Assembly (NCBI RefSeq): GCF_024662235.1 | Contig: NZ_CP096276.1 | Coordinates: 2,480,001 to 2,544,000 of the forward strand | DNA from: Pimelobacter simplex | GTDB taxonomy: Bacteria > Actinomycetota > Actinomycetes > Propionibacteriales > Nocardioidaceae | DNA: 64,000 nucleotides | Reading direction: 5' to 3' | Part shown: positions 15,273 through 24,946 of the stretch, piece by piece | How the letters are laid out: each line of letters begins with the position of its first letter | Position numbering within the stretch: position 1 is the first letter of the stretch | Program-made: the position numbers and the translations under genes | The notes under the pieces: generated by a model | Database searches by the model: none | What the model was told of the DNA's origin: nothing | The model's input: only the letters and a program-made list of their open reading frames with translations

Positions 15273-16064
15273 TCACTGGTGCGAGGGAGAGGTTCTTCTG
15301 CCCGCGAGGGCTGATGCGTTGAGTCGGTAGCCGACGCCTCGCACGGTCTCGACGGCGTCCGCGATCCCGAGCGCCGCGAACTTGAGCCGCAGCCGCTTCA
15401 CGGCTGCGGTGAGAAGGCTCTTCGGATCGGTCGCCCCTTCGGGCCAGGCAACTGAAACCAACGCGTCCTTGGACGCGCACCGGCCGCCGCGACGGACCAA
15501 CTCGGCGAGGACCCGGAACTCGAGCCGGCTCAGGCCCAGCCCCTTTCCATCGAGCTGGGCGTCGCGCCATTCCGGGACCAGGGAGAGGCGGCCGAAGTCG
15601 ATGCGGGCCGGGGGCGGCAGTTGAGGCAGCACTTCGGCCAGGGTGCGGACCAGGTCGTGCGCGTCGTAGGGCAGCCCCACAGCCGGCCGGCCGCCGGCCA
15701 GCACCGCCGGTCCGATCGCATCGGTCTCCTCCGAGCGATACGCGATCAGGACGGGCAGCGTGGTCTCGCTCTTGATGGCCTCGACGAGCTCCTTGAGGAT
15801 GTCGGGGCCCAGGTTGGAGCTGGCGACGACCACGGCGGCGGGCTCGTTGCCCAGGTGGGCGAGCGCCCGCCAGGGACTGGCGAAGGTCGCGAACCGGAGG
15901 CCGCGGTGGGTGAGGTCGTTCCCGATCCGGTCGGCCTCGGTCTCGTCGGGCTCGATCAGGATCAGGGACTCACGGCCACTGGAGGACTCGGCCCACAGGC
16001 GGGCATCAGCCAACGCACGGTGTCGTTGGCTGGGCGGCAGTGCGTCAACGCCGCGGAACTTCAT
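15273..16064 (-). CDS. OmpR-type regulator with degenerate receiver domain, linked to Pst
   Basis: This 263-residue protein has a receiver-like region at about 33-145 and a C-terminal winged helix at about 155-255 (LSRLEFRVLAELVRRGG, TAAVKRLRLKF, VETVRGVGYRLN). The receiver keeps an acidic start (LIEPDETE) but lacks the phospho-accepting Asp (VVVASSNLG in its place), and the usual Lys is replaced in VGLPYD. It may therefore work without phosphorylation. Its ATG overlaps the phoU stop, so it is the last gene of the pst operon and a candidate regulator of it. Confidence 0.8.
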   Translation of the reverse strand: MKFRGVDALPPSQRHRALADARLWAESSSGRESLILIEPDETEADRIGNDLTHRGLRFATFASPWRALAHLGNEPAAVVVASSNLGPDILKELVEAIKSETTLPVLIAYRSEETDAIGPAVLAGGRPAVGLPYDAHDLVRTLAEVLPQLPPPARIDFGRLSLVPEWRDAQLDGKGLGLSRLEFRVLAELVRRGGRCASKDALVSVAWPEGATDPKSLLTAAVKRLRLKFAALGIADAVETVRGVGYRLNASALAGRRTSPSHQ

Positions 16065-16702
16065 GCGAGCTCTCCCGTGGAGAGGTAGACGACCTGGCGT
16101 GCGATGGCGACGGCGTGGTCGGCGAAGCGCTCGTAGAAGCGACCGATCAAGGTGAGGTCGACGGCGGTCTCGACCGCCTCGGTCCGGCTACTGGCGATCA
16201 CGTCGGCGAGCAGCTCGCGGTGGAGCGCGTCCATGTAGTCGTCCTCGACGTCGAGGCGTCGGGCGAGCTCGGCATCCTCGTTGGCGAACACCTGGTGGGC
16301 CTTGTGCAGCAGGGATTCGGCGGCCTTGCCCATCGCGGCGACGGTGTGGCGCATCTGGTCGGGGACGACGTGGTCGGGGTGCCGCCGGCGGGCCTGCTTG
16401 GCGATGTTCTTGGCCAGATCACCGGAGCGTTCGAGGTCGCCGACGATGCGCTGTGCGGTCAGCAGCAGGCGCAGGTCGTAGGCGACAGGCTGCTGGCGCA
16501 TCTGCAGGTCGATGGCGATCGACTCGATCTCGCGGCACAGGGTGTCGGTGGCCTGGTCGCCGGCGATGACTTGTTCTGCTGTCTCGAGGTCGGCCTCGAG
16601 GAGCGCCCGGGTCGCCTGGGAGATGGAGCTCTCGACGTTGTCGAACAGCTGGAGGAGCCGGTCGACGACCTTGTCGAGGTCGTTGTGGTACCGATCGCGC
16701 AT
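16061..16702 (-). CDS. phoU: Phosphate signalling protein PhoU
   Basis: This 213-residue all-helical protein contains two PhoU repeats, each with the metal-binding E/DxxxD pattern (DLERSGDLAKNIAKQA and LIGRFYERFADHAVAIA). PhoU restrains phosphate uptake through PstB and its sensor kinase. The start codon shares one base with the pstB stop and the stop overlaps the next gene, so it is in one operon. No PhoR kinase is seen nearby. Confidence 0.95.
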   Translation of the reverse strand: MRDRYHNDLDKVVDRLLQLFDNVESSISQATRALLEADLETAEQVIAGDQATDTLCREIESIAIDLQMRQQPVAYDLRLLLTAQRIVGDLERSGDLAKNIAKQARRRHPDHVVPDQMRHTVAAMGKAAESLLHKAHQVFANEDAELARRLDVEDDYMDALHRELLADVIASSRTEAVETAVDLTLIGRFYERFADHAVAIARQVVYLSTGELA

Positions 16703-17652
16703 CAGCCGAACCTTCCGGTGATGTAGTCCTCGGTGCGCGAGTCGTTCGGCCTCTCGAAGATCACCTTGGTGCGGTCGAACTCGACCAGGAGCCCGGTCCG
16801 GTTGCCGGTGGTCTCGTCAGGGCGTGCGGTGAAGAAGGCGGTGCGGTCCGAGACCCGGGCGGCCTGTTGCATGTTGTGGGTGACGATGATGATCGTGTAG
16901 TCGCCGCGCAGCTCCTGCATGAGGTCCTCGATGCGCGAGGTCGCGATCGGGTCGAGCGCCGAGCAGGGCTCGTCCATGAGGATGACGTCGGGCTTGGTGG
17001 CGATGGTGCGTGCGATGCACAGGCGCTGCTGCTGCCCGCCGGAGAGGCCGAAGGCGCTCTGCTTGAGCTTGTCCTTGACCTCGTCCCACAGCGCTGCCCC
17101 GCGCAGCGCCTCCTCGACGAGGTCGTCCATGCTGTCGACCTTCATCCCGGTCACCCGCGGCCCGTAGGCGATGTTGTCGTAGATCGACTTCGGGAACGGG
17201 TTGGGCTTCTGGAAGACCATGCCGATGTGCTGGCGTACGGCGATCGGGTCGACCTTCGGTCCGTAGATGTTCTCCCCGTGATACGTGACCTGACCCTCGA
17301 CGCGGGCGCTCGGGACGAGATCGTTCATCCGGTTCAAGCAACGCAGCACGGTCGACTTGCCGCAGCCTGAAGGCCCGATCATCGCGGTGATCTCGTTGCG
17401 GCCGAAGGCCAGGTTGACGTCGTGCACGGCATGGAAGTCGCCGTAGTAGACGTTGAGTCCCTCGGCTCGCATGACGGGGTCCGGAGGGAGGGCCGGCAGG
17501 TCGTCGGAGCGGGCTGCTGCGCTCGCGATCCTCGAGCCCGTCGAGCGCCCGGGGCCGCTCGAGCCTCCGGGGTCGGTGGCGTCGGTCGGGGTGCGGTGGT
17601 CGTCTCGACCGTCGTCACCGGTGGAGTAGTAGGCGGGGCGCGGGGTCGTCAT
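16702..17652 (-). CDS. pstB: Phosphate ABC transporter ATP-binding protein PstB
   Basis: ATG 17652 gives 316 residues, longer than the usual 250-260 because of a Ser/Gly/Pro-rich N-terminal extension of about 60. Walker A (GPSGCGKST), Q-loop ([12 protein letters not shown]), signature (LSGGQQQR) and Walker B ([12 protein letters not shown]) are complete, with the H-loop in [12 protein letters not shown]. It powers phosphate import through PstCA. The frame continues upstream, but only as a shadow of pstA. Confidence 0.95.
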   Translation of the reverse strand: MTTPRPAYYSTGDDGRDDHRTPTDATDPGGSSGPGRSTGSRIASAAARSDDLPALPPDPVMRAEGLNVYYGDFHAVHDVNLAFGRNEITAMIGPSGCGKSTVLRCLNRMNDLVPSARVEGQVTYHGENIYGPKVDPIAVRQHIGMVFQKPNPFPKSIYDNIAYGPRVTGMKVDSMDDLVEEALRGAALWDEVKDKLKQSAFGLSGGQQQRLCIARTIATKPDVILMDEPCSALDPIATSRIEDLMQELRGDYTIIIVTHNMQQAARVSDRTAFFTARPDETTGNRTGLLVEFDRTKVIFERPNDSRTEDYITGRFG

Positions 17653-17660
17653 GGAGGCTC

Positions 17661-18569
17661 CTACCAGGAACGCTGGAACTTGTTGCGGATGAAGATGGCG
17701 AGGGCGTTCATCGCGAGGATCATCACGAGCAGGACGATGATCGCGGCGGCAGCGGCGACCCGGAACTCTTCCTTCGGGTCGCCGGCCAGGGTGTAGATCT
17801 GCATGGGCAGTGCGGTGACGGGGCTGTTGAGCCCGGTCGGGTCGAACAGCACGTTGCCCAGCCCAAGCAGGAGCAGGGGCGCTGCTTCGCCGATAGCTCG
17901 CGAAAGGCCGAGGATGGCACCGGTGGAGATCCCGGGGATCGCCGAAGGGAGGGTCTGGCGCCAGGTGGTCTGCCACACCGTCGCCCCCAAGGCGAGGGAT
18001 CCATGGCGGATCTCGTTGGGTACGGCGCGCACGGCCTCGCGGGTCGTGATGATGATGACCGGCAGCACGAGCAGTGCCAGCGCGATCGCGCCGCCGAGGA
18101 CCACGCCCTTGTTGGCGTAGCCGAGGATCGCCATGACGCCGACGGCGAGCATGCCGTAGACCACCGAGGGGACCGCGGCGAGATTCTGCAGGGTGACCTC
18201 GATCAGCGTGTTGTACCAAGTCTTGGCCTTGGCGAACTCCTCGAGGTACAGCGCGGCCGCGATGCCCAGTGGCACGGCGAGGACGGCGGTGAAGAACATC
18301 AGCCAGGCGGTGCCGAGGATGCCGGCACGGAATCCGGTCTCCTCAGGTCGCAGCCGGGACTGGTAGCCGGTGACGAGGTTGGAGTCGAAGCGTGACGATC
18401 CTTCGACCGCGGTGTCGACCATGAGCACGATCAGGACCATCACGCCGAAGAACAGCGAGAACCACAGCACGGCCAGGAAGGCGATCGACTTCCAGTCGCG
18501 GTCCCGGCTCTTGCCGGTGGCGATCGTCGAAGTGGTGACCGCACGGGCGGTCTGGGCGGCGGCACTCAT
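17661..18569 (-). CDS. pstA: Phosphate ABC transporter permease PstA
   Basis: ATG 18569 shares a base with the pstC stop, giving 302 residues. Six membrane segments are visible, and the EAA-type loop appears as [20 protein letters not shown], where PstA has it. It forms the inner-membrane channel with PstC. It ends 8 bp before pstB. Confidence 0.94.
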   Translation of the reverse strand: MSAAAQTARAVTTSTIATGKSRDRDWKSIAFLAVLWFSLFFGVMVLIVLMVDTAVEGSSRFDSNLVTGYQSRLRPEETGFRAGILGTAWLMFFTAVLAVPLGIAAALYLEEFAKAKTWYNTLIEVTLQNLAAVPSVVYGMLAVGVMAILGYANKGVVLGGAIALALLVLPVIIITTREAVRAVPNEIRHGSLALGATVWQTTWRQTLPSAIPGISTGAILGLSRAIGEAAPLLLLGLGNVLFDPTGLNSPVTALPMQIYTLAGDPKEEFRVAAAAAIIVLLVMILAMNALAIFIRNKFQRSW

Positions 18570-19525
18570 CAGTACTCCTGCCGGAAGCGGCGGACGATGG
18601 CGATGCTGATCCCGTTGATGACCAGGGTAATCAGGAACAGCAGCAGACCGACGGCGAAGAGCATGTTGTACTCGGGCGACCCGACCGGGTTCTCTCCGCG
18701 CGCGGTGGTGGCGATGAAGCCGGTCATGGTCTGCGCGGCGTCGAAGGGGTTGAGGGTGAAGCTTTTCCCGTTGCCGGCCGCGGTGGCCACGATCATGGTC
18801 TCGCCGACAGCCCGAGAGATGCCCAACACGACGGCGGCCGCGATCCCCGACAGCGCGGCCGGGAAGACCACACGCAAGGTGGTTTGCATCCGGTTGGCGC
18901 CCATGGCCAACGAGCCCTGCCGCAGGGCCAGCGGCACCGCGCTCAGCGCGTCCTCCGAGAGTGACGCGATGGTCGGAATGATCATCACGCCCAGCACTAG
19001 ACCGGCCGAAAGCATGTTGAAGAACCCGACCGGAAGCCCGAACCAGCCCTGCAGGATCACCGGCGTCACGAAGGTCACCGCAAAGAAGCCGTAGACGATC
19101 GAGGGGACGCCGGCGAGCAGCTCGACGGTGGGCTTGAGCCATTTGCGGGCACGCTTGGAGGCGTACTCCGAGAGGTACATCGCCGCGGCCAGCCCGATCG
19201 GAACGGCGACGACGAGCGCGATCACGGTCGTGACGAGGGTTCCGGTCAGGAGCGGAATCACCGCGGGCTTCGTGGATGAGCCGCTCGGGTCGGTGGTGGA
19301 GAAGAAGTCGCTGAACGACACCTGGTCGCCGAAGAACTCGATGACCGGCTGGATCAGGGAGGCGACGATGCCGCCCGTGATTGCAATCGACAGCAGCGCT
19401 GACCCGACCAGGACCAGCTTGATGACAGCCTCCCCCGGACGTGACTTCCGGGAGAGGTTGGGGGCGCCGGGCAGGCCCGCCGAGCTGGACGGCGTCGGCG
19501 GACCTGCCTGGGTCGATGTGGACAT
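18569..19525 (-). CDS. pstC: Phosphate ABC transporter permease PstC
   Basis: This 318-residue protein has a soluble N-terminus and six hydrophobic segments; the EAA-type loop is SEDALSAVPLALRQGSLAMG. It pairs with PstA. It lies 19 bp downstream of pstS and overlaps pstA by one base. Confidence 0.94.
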   Translation of the reverse strand: MSTSTQAGPPTPSSSAGLPGAPNLSRKSRPGEAVIKLVLVGSALLSIAITGGIVASLIQPVIEFFGDQVSFSDFFSTTDPSGSSTKPAVIPLLTGTLVTTVIALVVAVPIGLAAAMYLSEYASKRARKWLKPTVELLAGVPSIVYGFFAVTFVTPVILQGWFGLPVGFFNMLSAGLVLGVMIIPTIASLSEDALSAVPLALRQGSLAMGANRMQTTLRVVFPAALSGIAAAVVLGISRAVGETMIVATAAGNGKSFTLNPFDAAQTMTGFIATTARGENPVGSPEYNMLFAVGLLLFLITLVINGISIAIVRRFRQEY

Positions 19526-19544
19526 GGCGCGTTGAGCCTTCTGC

Positions 19545-20495
19545 TCAGCCGCCGATGCCGGCGAGCGCGGCCTTGGTCGAGGTGTAGTCCTCGTCGCTCA
19601 GCGGGATGAACTGCGCGGCCTTGGCGATCGACGGGAGGTTGTCGATGTAGAAGTCGACGTACGCCTTGGTGGCCTTGCTGTCGGCGTAGGAGGAGTTCTT
19701 GACGTAGATGAACAGCGGCCGGGCCAGCGGCGTGTACGAGCCGTCGCGAGCGGTGTCGGCGGACGGGGCGACGCAGCCGCTGCCGCTGTCGATCTCGAGG
19801 GCCTTCAGCTTATCCTGGTTCTCCTCGTAGTAGGAGTAGCCGAAGAACCCGACCGCGCCCTCAGTGCCGGAGATGCCCTGGACGAGGATGTTGTCGTCCT
19901 CGGAGGACTCGACGTCGGAGCGCAAGGTCTCGGACTCGTCGGCCACCACGTCGGCAGCCATGTAGTCGTAGGTGCCCGAGTCGGTGCCGGGGATGTAGAA
20001 GCTGATCTTCTGGTCCGGGAACGACGGGTCGATCTGGTTCCAGTTGCTGGCCTTCGACTTGGGGCCGAACAGTGCCACGAGCTGGTCGACGGTCAAGCAG
20101 TCGACCGCCAGGTCAGGGTGCACGGCCACGGTGAGCGCGTCGGTCGCGACGTGCAGCTCGGTGTAGTCGATGCTCTTGCCCTCGCAGGCCGTCTTCTCCT
20201 CGTCCTTGATCGGGCGCGACGCGTCGGAGATGTCGGTCTCGCCGGCGCAGAACTTCTCGAAACCGCCACCGGTGCCGGATTCGGCGACCGAGACCTTCAC
20301 GCCCGGGTGCTCCTCGTTGACGAGCTCCTGAGCTGCCACGCTCATCGGGTAGACCGTCGAGGAACCGTCAACGGTCACCGAGCCGCTGACATCACCACCC
20401 TCGCCACCCTCGGCGCCGCCACCACACGCGGCAAGGGAGAGGGCCAGGGTTGCTGCACCCACGGCTGCCGCGGTGCGCTTCTGATACTTGAGCAC
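19545..20495 (-). CDS. pstS: Phosphate-binding lipoprotein PstS
   Basis: GTG 20495 begins a lipoprotein signal peptide with lipobox LAAC near residue 24, followed by a Gly-rich linker. The 316-residue protein has PstS phosphate-site motifs: [30 protein letters not shown] and [11 protein letters not shown]. It delivers phosphate to PstCA at the membrane. Placement among arsenic genes fits the need to take up phosphate while arsenate, its analogue, is present. Confidence 0.96.
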   Translation of the reverse strand: MLKYQKRTAAAVGAATLALSLAACGGGAEGGEGGDVSGSVTVDGSSTVYPMSVAAQELVNEEHPGVKVSVAESGTGGGFEKFCAGETDISDASRPIKDEEKTACEGKSIDYTELHVATDALTVAVHPDLAVDCLTVDQLVALFGPKSKASNWNQIDPSFPDQKISFYIPGTDSGTYDYMAADVVADESETLRSDVESSEDDNILVQGISGTEGAVGFFGYSYYEENQDKLKALEIDSGSGCVAPSADTARDGSYTPLARPLFIYVKNSSYADSKATKAYVDFYIDNLPSIAKAAQFIPLSDEDYTSTKAALAGIGG

Positions 20496-20572
20496 GTCAC
20501 TGTCCTGTCTCGATTCAGGCCGCGATCAAGGCAGCCTGGGGTTGCTTCGGAACAGGAATGATCAAATGCGGT

Positions 20573-20593
20573 CTATGTAAATGGCGAGTGAAC
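20573..20593 (-). promoter_or_regulatory. Possible PHO box upstream of pstS
   Basis: On the minus strand GTTCACTCGCC is followed directly by ATTTACATAG, an 11-bp spaced pair loosely like the actinobacterial GTTCACC direct repeats bound by PhoP/RegX3. It lies 78 bp upstream of the pstS start. The second repeat is weak. Confidence 0.3.
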
Positions 20594-20704
20594 GACGAGC
20601 CAATCGACCATGAATGATCGAGCATGATCTATGAATGCACGTGGCTCGTGTCGCCGCGGTTGGATGCCGTTCCAGTGGTCGCGTCAGCCGGGCAGACTGT
20701 GGCC

Positions 20705-21532
20705 GTGACTGCCACCGAGAACGCACCCGAGCGGCTGGTTGCGCACAGGGACTCCCGCTCCTGGCCATTCGCGGCCGGTGCCGCGATCGGCGTACTCGGC
20801 GGATTGATCGGATTGGGCGGGGCGGAGTTCCGGCTGCCGTTGCTGATGACATTGTTCGGGTTCGCCGCTCTGCACGCGGTCATCTTGAACAAGGCGATGA
20901 GCCTGATCGTCGTGGTCACCGCGCTGCCTGCTCGTGCGTTCGCGGTGTCGTGGGGCGATGTGGCCGATCACTGGTGGATCGTGGCCAACCTGCTCGCCGG
21001 GTCACTGGGCGGCGCCTGGGTCGCGGCGGGATGGGCCACCCGGATGCACTCACGCACGCTGCACCGAACCCTCGCCATCCTCCTCGTCCTGATCGCGGTC
21101 GTGTTGGCCAGCACCCACCTCGCAGACCTCGGCAGCCTCGACCTTCCGGCCGCGGGTCGCGCGATCGCCGGGGTCGCTGCCGGCGTACTGATCGGGATGG
21201 TCGCGGCCTTCATGGGCGTGGCCGGCGGCGAGCTGCTGATCCCCACGATCGTCCTGCTGTTCGGAGTCGACATCCGGCTCGCAGGCAGCCTGTCCCTCCT
21301 GGTGTCACTGCCCACGATGCTGGTCGGCTTCGCCCGTTACAGCCGGGACAGCTCGTTCACCGTGCTTGGCGCGAACCTGCGGTTCGTGGCCGTCATGGGC
21401 ATCGGGTCGGTCGCCGGCGCGGTCGCCGGCGGGTTCTTGCTGCAGTACGTCGCCGGGCCGGCCCTGATCGGAGCCCTGGCGCTGATCCTGCTGGCCTCGT
21501 CGATCAAGGTCTGGCGTCATGCCGAATCCTGA
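20705..21532 (+). CDS. TauE/SafE-family permease (sulfite exporter TauE type)
   Basis: GTG 20705 is preferred; the ATG at 20624 adds 27 residues that look unlike the family. About 275 residues hold eight hydrophobic segments and the two internal repeats start with GVLGGLIGLGGAEFRLPLL and GVLIGMVAAFMGVAGGELLIP, typical of TauE/SafE. Such proteins export sulfite or other oxyanions or small sulfur compounds; the substrate here is not known. It is divergent from pstS and its 3' end overlaps the convergent MFS gene by 16 bp. Confidence 0.85.
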   Translation: MTATENAPERLVAHRDSRSWPFAAGAAIGVLGGLIGLGGAEFRLPLLMTLFGFAALHAVILNKAMSLIVVVTALPARAFAVSWGDVADHWWIVANLLAGSLGGAWVAAGWATRMHSRTLHRTLAILLVLIAVVLASTHLADLGSLDLPAAGRAIAGVAAGVLIGMVAAFMGVAGGELLIPTIVLLFGVDIRLAGSLSLLVSLPTMLVGFARYSRDSSFTVLGANLRFVAVMGIGSVAGAVAGGFLLQYVAGPALIGALALILLASSIKVWRHAES

Positions 21533-22740
21533 GTCACTCGACCGGCCGCCACTGCCAGGCCGGCCGCCGTCAGGCCGAGGCAGCCCAGGATCACGAACAG
21601 CGCCGTGTGGCTGCCGGTGGCAGCGGCGATCGCCGAACCGAAGGCGGGCGACAACGCGGCAGCCACGCCGAGAGGCGCGTTGTAGACGCCGTTGAGAGCG
21701 GCGTAGCGCTCCGGCCCCCAGTGGTCGCTGACCACGGTGGCGCCGATCAGCGTGAACAGGCCACGAGCAGCGCCAGCGAGAATGGCGATCGCGATCAGCA
21801 GGGGGACCGGGCCGGGGATCACCGCGACCGCGCCGACGGCGATGGACAGCACGGTGATCACCAGGGCAGCGCGCAGATTCGGCGCGAGGCGACGGTCGAG
21901 CGCCGGGTAGAGAAGACGCCCGAGAACCTGCCCAGCCCCGCTGAGCCCGAGCGCCCAAGCGGCGAGCTGGACGCCCATGCCGCGGTCGAGCAGCAGAGGG
22001 ACCAGGTGGACGAGCGATGTGTACATGACCAGCGAGGTCAGCGCTCCCGAAGCAGCGACGAGCACGAAGGTGCGGCTGGTCAGGATGCTGCGGTCCGACG
22101 AAGACTTCGCGTCGATGCTCGTGGCCGTCGGGTGCCACGGGAGTCGGAGCACCAACGCGTGCACGGGCGCGGTCCCGACCAGCATGACCACCGCGAGGAT
22201 CAGGTAGGTGCCTCGCCACCCGACCTGCTCGCCGAGCAGGGCCGTCAGCGGCGCGAACACGGTGGAGGAGAACCCTGCAACCAAGGTGAGGGCGGTGATC
22301 GCCTGCACTCGCCTGGTCCCGAACCAGTGGGTCAACGCAGCGAACGCCGGCGGGTAGAAGGTCCCGGAACTGGCCGCACCCGCCAGCAGCCATCCGGCAG
22401 CGAACACGGGCAGCGCGGGCGCGGTGGCGATGACCGCGACTGCGGCGGTTCCGAGAACGCTCCCTGCAGTCATGACGACGCGTGGTCCGTGGCGCTGCAT
22501 GACCCGGCCCGCCAGGATGCCGGCGAGGGCGCCGAACAGGCTGCCGATCGAGAAGGCAGCGGTGACCGCGGTCGAAGACCAGCCCGTGTCGTCCGCGATC
22601 GCCGGGGCGAGGACGGTGAAGGCGTAGTACAGGACGCCGTATGCGATCGTGACGGTCACGCAGAGCGCGATCAGTACGCCCTGGGCACCACGTACCGGCT
22701 CGTCACGTCCGCCCGGACCGGCGGAGGATCCGGTCGCCAC
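21517..22740 (-). CDS. MFS transporter of the second arsenic unit
   Basis: The start is uncertain. GTG 22740 gives 407 residues and removes an upstream part that reads through the flavoprotein gene. Twelve hydrophobic segments are visible, with the MFS loop GRVMQRHGPRVVM after TM2. Position behind the ArsR-controlled flavoprotein suggests export of an arsenic species, as MFS proteins do in several ars operons. The substrate is not shown. An Acr3-type role is already filled by the first island. Confidence 0.8.
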   Translation of the reverse strand: MATGSSAGPGGRDEPVRGAQGVLIALCVTVTIAYGVLYYAFTVLAPAIADDTGWSSTAVTAAFSIGSLFGALAGILAGRVMQRHGPRVVMTAGSVLGTAAVAVIATAPALPVFAAGWLLAGAASSGTFYPPAFAALTHWFGTRRVQAITALTLVAGFSSTVFAPLTALLGEQVGWRGTYLILAVVMLVGTAPVHALVLRLPWHPTATSIDAKSSSDRSILTSRTFVLVAASGALTSLVMYTSLVHLVPLLLDRGMGVQLAAWALGLSGAGQVLGRLLYPALDRRLAPNLRAALVITVLSIAVGAVAVIPGPVPLLIAIAILAGAARGLFTLIGATVVSDHWGPERYAALNGVYNAPLGVAAALSPAFGSAIAAATGSHTALFVILGCLGLTAAGLAVAAGRVTQDSA

Positions 22741-22789
22741 TGGCGAGGTGGCGACCGGCTCCTCGTCGGTCGATGCGTCAGGCGCTACG

Positions 22790-24133
22790 TCAGGCGACAG
22801 GACCCCGGCCGATCGAGAGGACCTCCAGCGGTGCTGCGGCGGCCGGCGCCGGCGCGCAGCAACCGCCGCCAGCACTGTCAGGGTCGTCGAAAACCCCGGC
22901 GCCACCACACACGCCGGTGTCGGGCAGCACGAGCTCGACCCGTGCGGCCGCCTCGTGGTCACCGGCGATTGCGGCGACGACGCTGCGGACCTGCTCGTAG
23001 CCAGTCAGGGCGAGGAACGTCGGCGCACGACCGTAGGACTTCATCCCGACCAGGTACAGGTCCGGCTCCGGCTGGGCGAGGTCCGCGGCGCCGGTGGCCT
23101 GGACCGACCCACAGGAGTGGATGTTCGGGTCGATCTCGGCCGCGATGTTCCGCGGCGCCTCCAGCGTCGGGTCGAGGTCCAGGCGCATCTCGGACAGGAA
23201 CGAAAGGTCCGGTCGGAAGCCGGTCAGCACCACGACGGTGTCCGCGGCCGCGAGCTCGCGGCCATCCTCACCGACCAGGACCGCCTGGCTGTCGGTCCGT
23301 CGGATCTCGGCCGTGCGGAAGCCGGTGACGAGCTCGACGACGCCGGACTCGACAGCCTTCTTCGCCCGCTGGCCCAGCGCACCCCGCTCGGGAAGCTGGT
23401 CCGCGGCGCCGCCACCGAAGGTGCCCTCGCTGACGACGCGCCGGATCGCCCACGTGATCCGGGTGCCGGGGTTCTTCTCGGCAATCTGGACCAGCTCGTG
23501 GATCGCATTGAAGGCAGAGTCGCCCGACCCGACGACCACGACGTGCTGACCGGCGTAACGCATGGGGTCGACACGGTTCGGGACCTGGTAGGTGATCAGG
23601 TCCGCGGCCGCGCGCTCACCGAGCGCCGGGACACCGTCAGCTCCGGCCGGGTTCGGCCGACGCCAGGTACCGGAGGCATCGATCACCGCGCGGGCCTCCA
23701 GCCGGGACTCGTTGCCCTCGGCGTCGACGACGTGGACGGTGAACGGCTGAGCTGCCCGGTCGGCGTCGACGAGCCGGTCGCGTCCCTTGCGCGACACCGC
23801 GGTCACCCTCGCGTCGTACCGCACCTGGTCACCGAGCGCCTTCGCCAAGGGTGCGAGATAGCCGTCGATCCACTTCGCACCTGTGGGGTAGCCCGACGTC
23901 GGCGCGGTCCACCCGGTCGGCTCGAGCAACCGAACCGATGCCGGGTCGACCAATTCGGGCCACGCGGAGAACAGCCGCACGTGGCCCCACTCGGCCACCG
24001 CCGAAGCCGGCTCCAGACCCGCCTCTAGCACGAGCGCCTCCAGGCCCCGCTCCAGCAGGTGGGCCGCAGCAGCCAGGCCCTGTGGTCCGGCGCCGATCAC
24101 CACAACCGGAAGCCCAGTGGAAAGGTCGGTCAT
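22790..24133 (-). CDS. Flavin-dependent monooxygenase-like oxidoreductase (ArsO-like)
   Basis: ATG 24133 (GTG 24136 is possible) begins a protein of about 447 residues. An N-terminal FAD fold (VVVIGAGPQGLAAAAHLL) and an internal NADPH fold (HVVVVGSGDSAFNAIHEL) give the layout of flavin-containing monooxygenases. The C-terminus carries a Cys-rich tail (TGVCGGAGVF, then GGGCCAPAP), plausible as an arsenic or metal site. Flavin proteins of this kind are found in actinobacterial ars operons as ArsO. It is the first gene after the dyad operator and is divergent from arsR. Confidence 0.75.
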   Translation of the reverse strand: MTDLSTGLPVVVIGAGPQGLAAAAHLLERGLEALVLEAGLEPASAVAEWGHVRLFSAWPELVDPASVRLLEPTGWTAPTSGYPTGAKWIDGYLAPLAKALGDQVRYDARVTAVSRKGRDRLVDADRAAQPFTVHVVDAEGNESRLEARAVIDASGTWRRPNPAGADGVPALGERAAADLITYQVPNRVDPMRYAGQHVVVVGSGDSAFNAIHELVQIAEKNPGTRITWAIRRVVSEGTFGGGAADQLPERGALGQRAKKAVESGVVELVTGFRTAEIRRTDSQAVLVGEDGRELAAADTVVVLTGFRPDLSFLSEMRLDLDPTLEAPRNIAAEIDPNIHSCGSVQATGAADLAQPEPDLYLVGMKSYGRAPTFLALTGYEQVRSVVAAIAGDHEAAARVELVLPDTGVCGGAGVFDDPDSAGGGCCAPAPAAAAPLEVLSIGRGPVA

Positions 24134-24162
24134 CACATCTCCTCAACTCGGGATCAATCGCG

Positions 24163-24215
24163 CATTGACGTTTGTCGATGTGACAACCCTACGGACACAT
24201 CGACAAATGTCAATG
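24163..24215. promoter_or_regulatory. Large ArsR dyad operator between flavoprotein and arsR
   Basis: The left arm CATTGACGTTTGTCGATGTG (24163-24182) and the right arm CACATCGACAAATGTCAATG (24196-24215) are inverted copies with one mismatch, 13 bp apart. The arrangement between divergent genes lets one ArsR control both. Confidence 0.8.
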
Positions 24216-24226
24216 CGTGAGGAAGA

Positions 24227-24595
24227 ATGGTCTCCATGCCGACTCCGCTTCCCGTGATCCAGCCGGACGACCTGGCCGCGTGCTGCTCCCCAGTCACCGG
24301 TGGAGTCGTCAGCGACGAGGCCGCGGAGACGCTGGCCCGGATGTTCAAGGCGCTGGGCGACCCCAAGAGGGTCAAGCTGCTCTCGCTCATCGCGGCCTCC
24401 GAGGACGGCGAAGCCTGCATCTGCGACATGACCGAACCCGTTGGCCTCAGCCAGCCCACCGTCTCCCATCACATGAAGCTCCTGGTCGAGGCCGGACTGG
24501 CCACGCGCGAGCAGCGCGGCAAGTGGGCCTACTACCGAGTGGCTCCGGACGTTCTTCGCTCCCTGTCAACCGCACTCGAGCCGATCACTAGCTAG
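24227..24595 (+). CDS. arsR: ArsR-family repressor of the flavoprotein-MFS unit
   Basis: This 122-residue protein (ATG 24227; ATG 24236 is an alternative) carries the wHTH LARMFKALGDPKRVKLLSLI and LSQPTVSHHMKLLVEAGLA. A CC pair near residue 20 and ACICDM before the recognition helix form a likely arsenite site. It is divergent from the flavoprotein gene across the dyad operator and probably autoregulates. A terminator candidate lies about 290 bp downstream. Confidence 0.9.
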   Translation: MVSMPTPLPVIQPDDLAACCSPVTGGVVSDEAAETLARMFKALGDPKRVKLLSLIAASEDGEACICDMTEPVGLSQPTVSHHMKLLVEAGLATREQRGKWAYYRVAPDVLRSLSTALEPITS

Positions 24596-24946
24596 CTGGC
24601 AGCGGTCGACTGGCGCGAGTCATACGAGGCCCCGGGAGGTCGGGCGCCGTGGTTCCAACCTGATCAGCTAGGTCCGACGCCGTCGTCCTCGTCAAAGTTC
24701 GTCGCGGATAGTTCCGTCCATCTTCCCCACATCTCGACACCGATTTCGGCCGTGATCCGCGGGCCGCGAGTGTCGGCGGCGGTGGTCGACGTCAACCTCG
24801 AGGACCGGTCCCACGGGTCAGGTCGGCACGACTTTTCGATTCCCCAGCGCGGACCAATCGGTGCGTGCTCTACTTGCGCCAAGAGCCCCAGGTGACCCGA
24901 GACGCCTGAGGCTCTTTCACGTCCAGCACCGGCGGCACGAGAGCAA
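24596..24946. other. Non-coding or decayed stretch after arsR
   Basis: No protein-coding frame here has a recognisable signature. Frames up to 102 codons exist on the minus strand but have shadow-like composition. It includes a terminator candidate at 24881-24916 and the decayed end of the Tad-like operon. Confidence 0.5.
24881..24916. terminator. Candidate intrinsic terminator
   Basis: The arms AAGAGCCCCAGG and CCTGAGGCTCTTT can pair with one mismatch around a loop of about 12 nt. The right arm ends in TTT, and the reverse strand also ends in an A/T-rich arm. It would stop arsR transcripts and the minus-strand operon. Confidence 0.45.
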
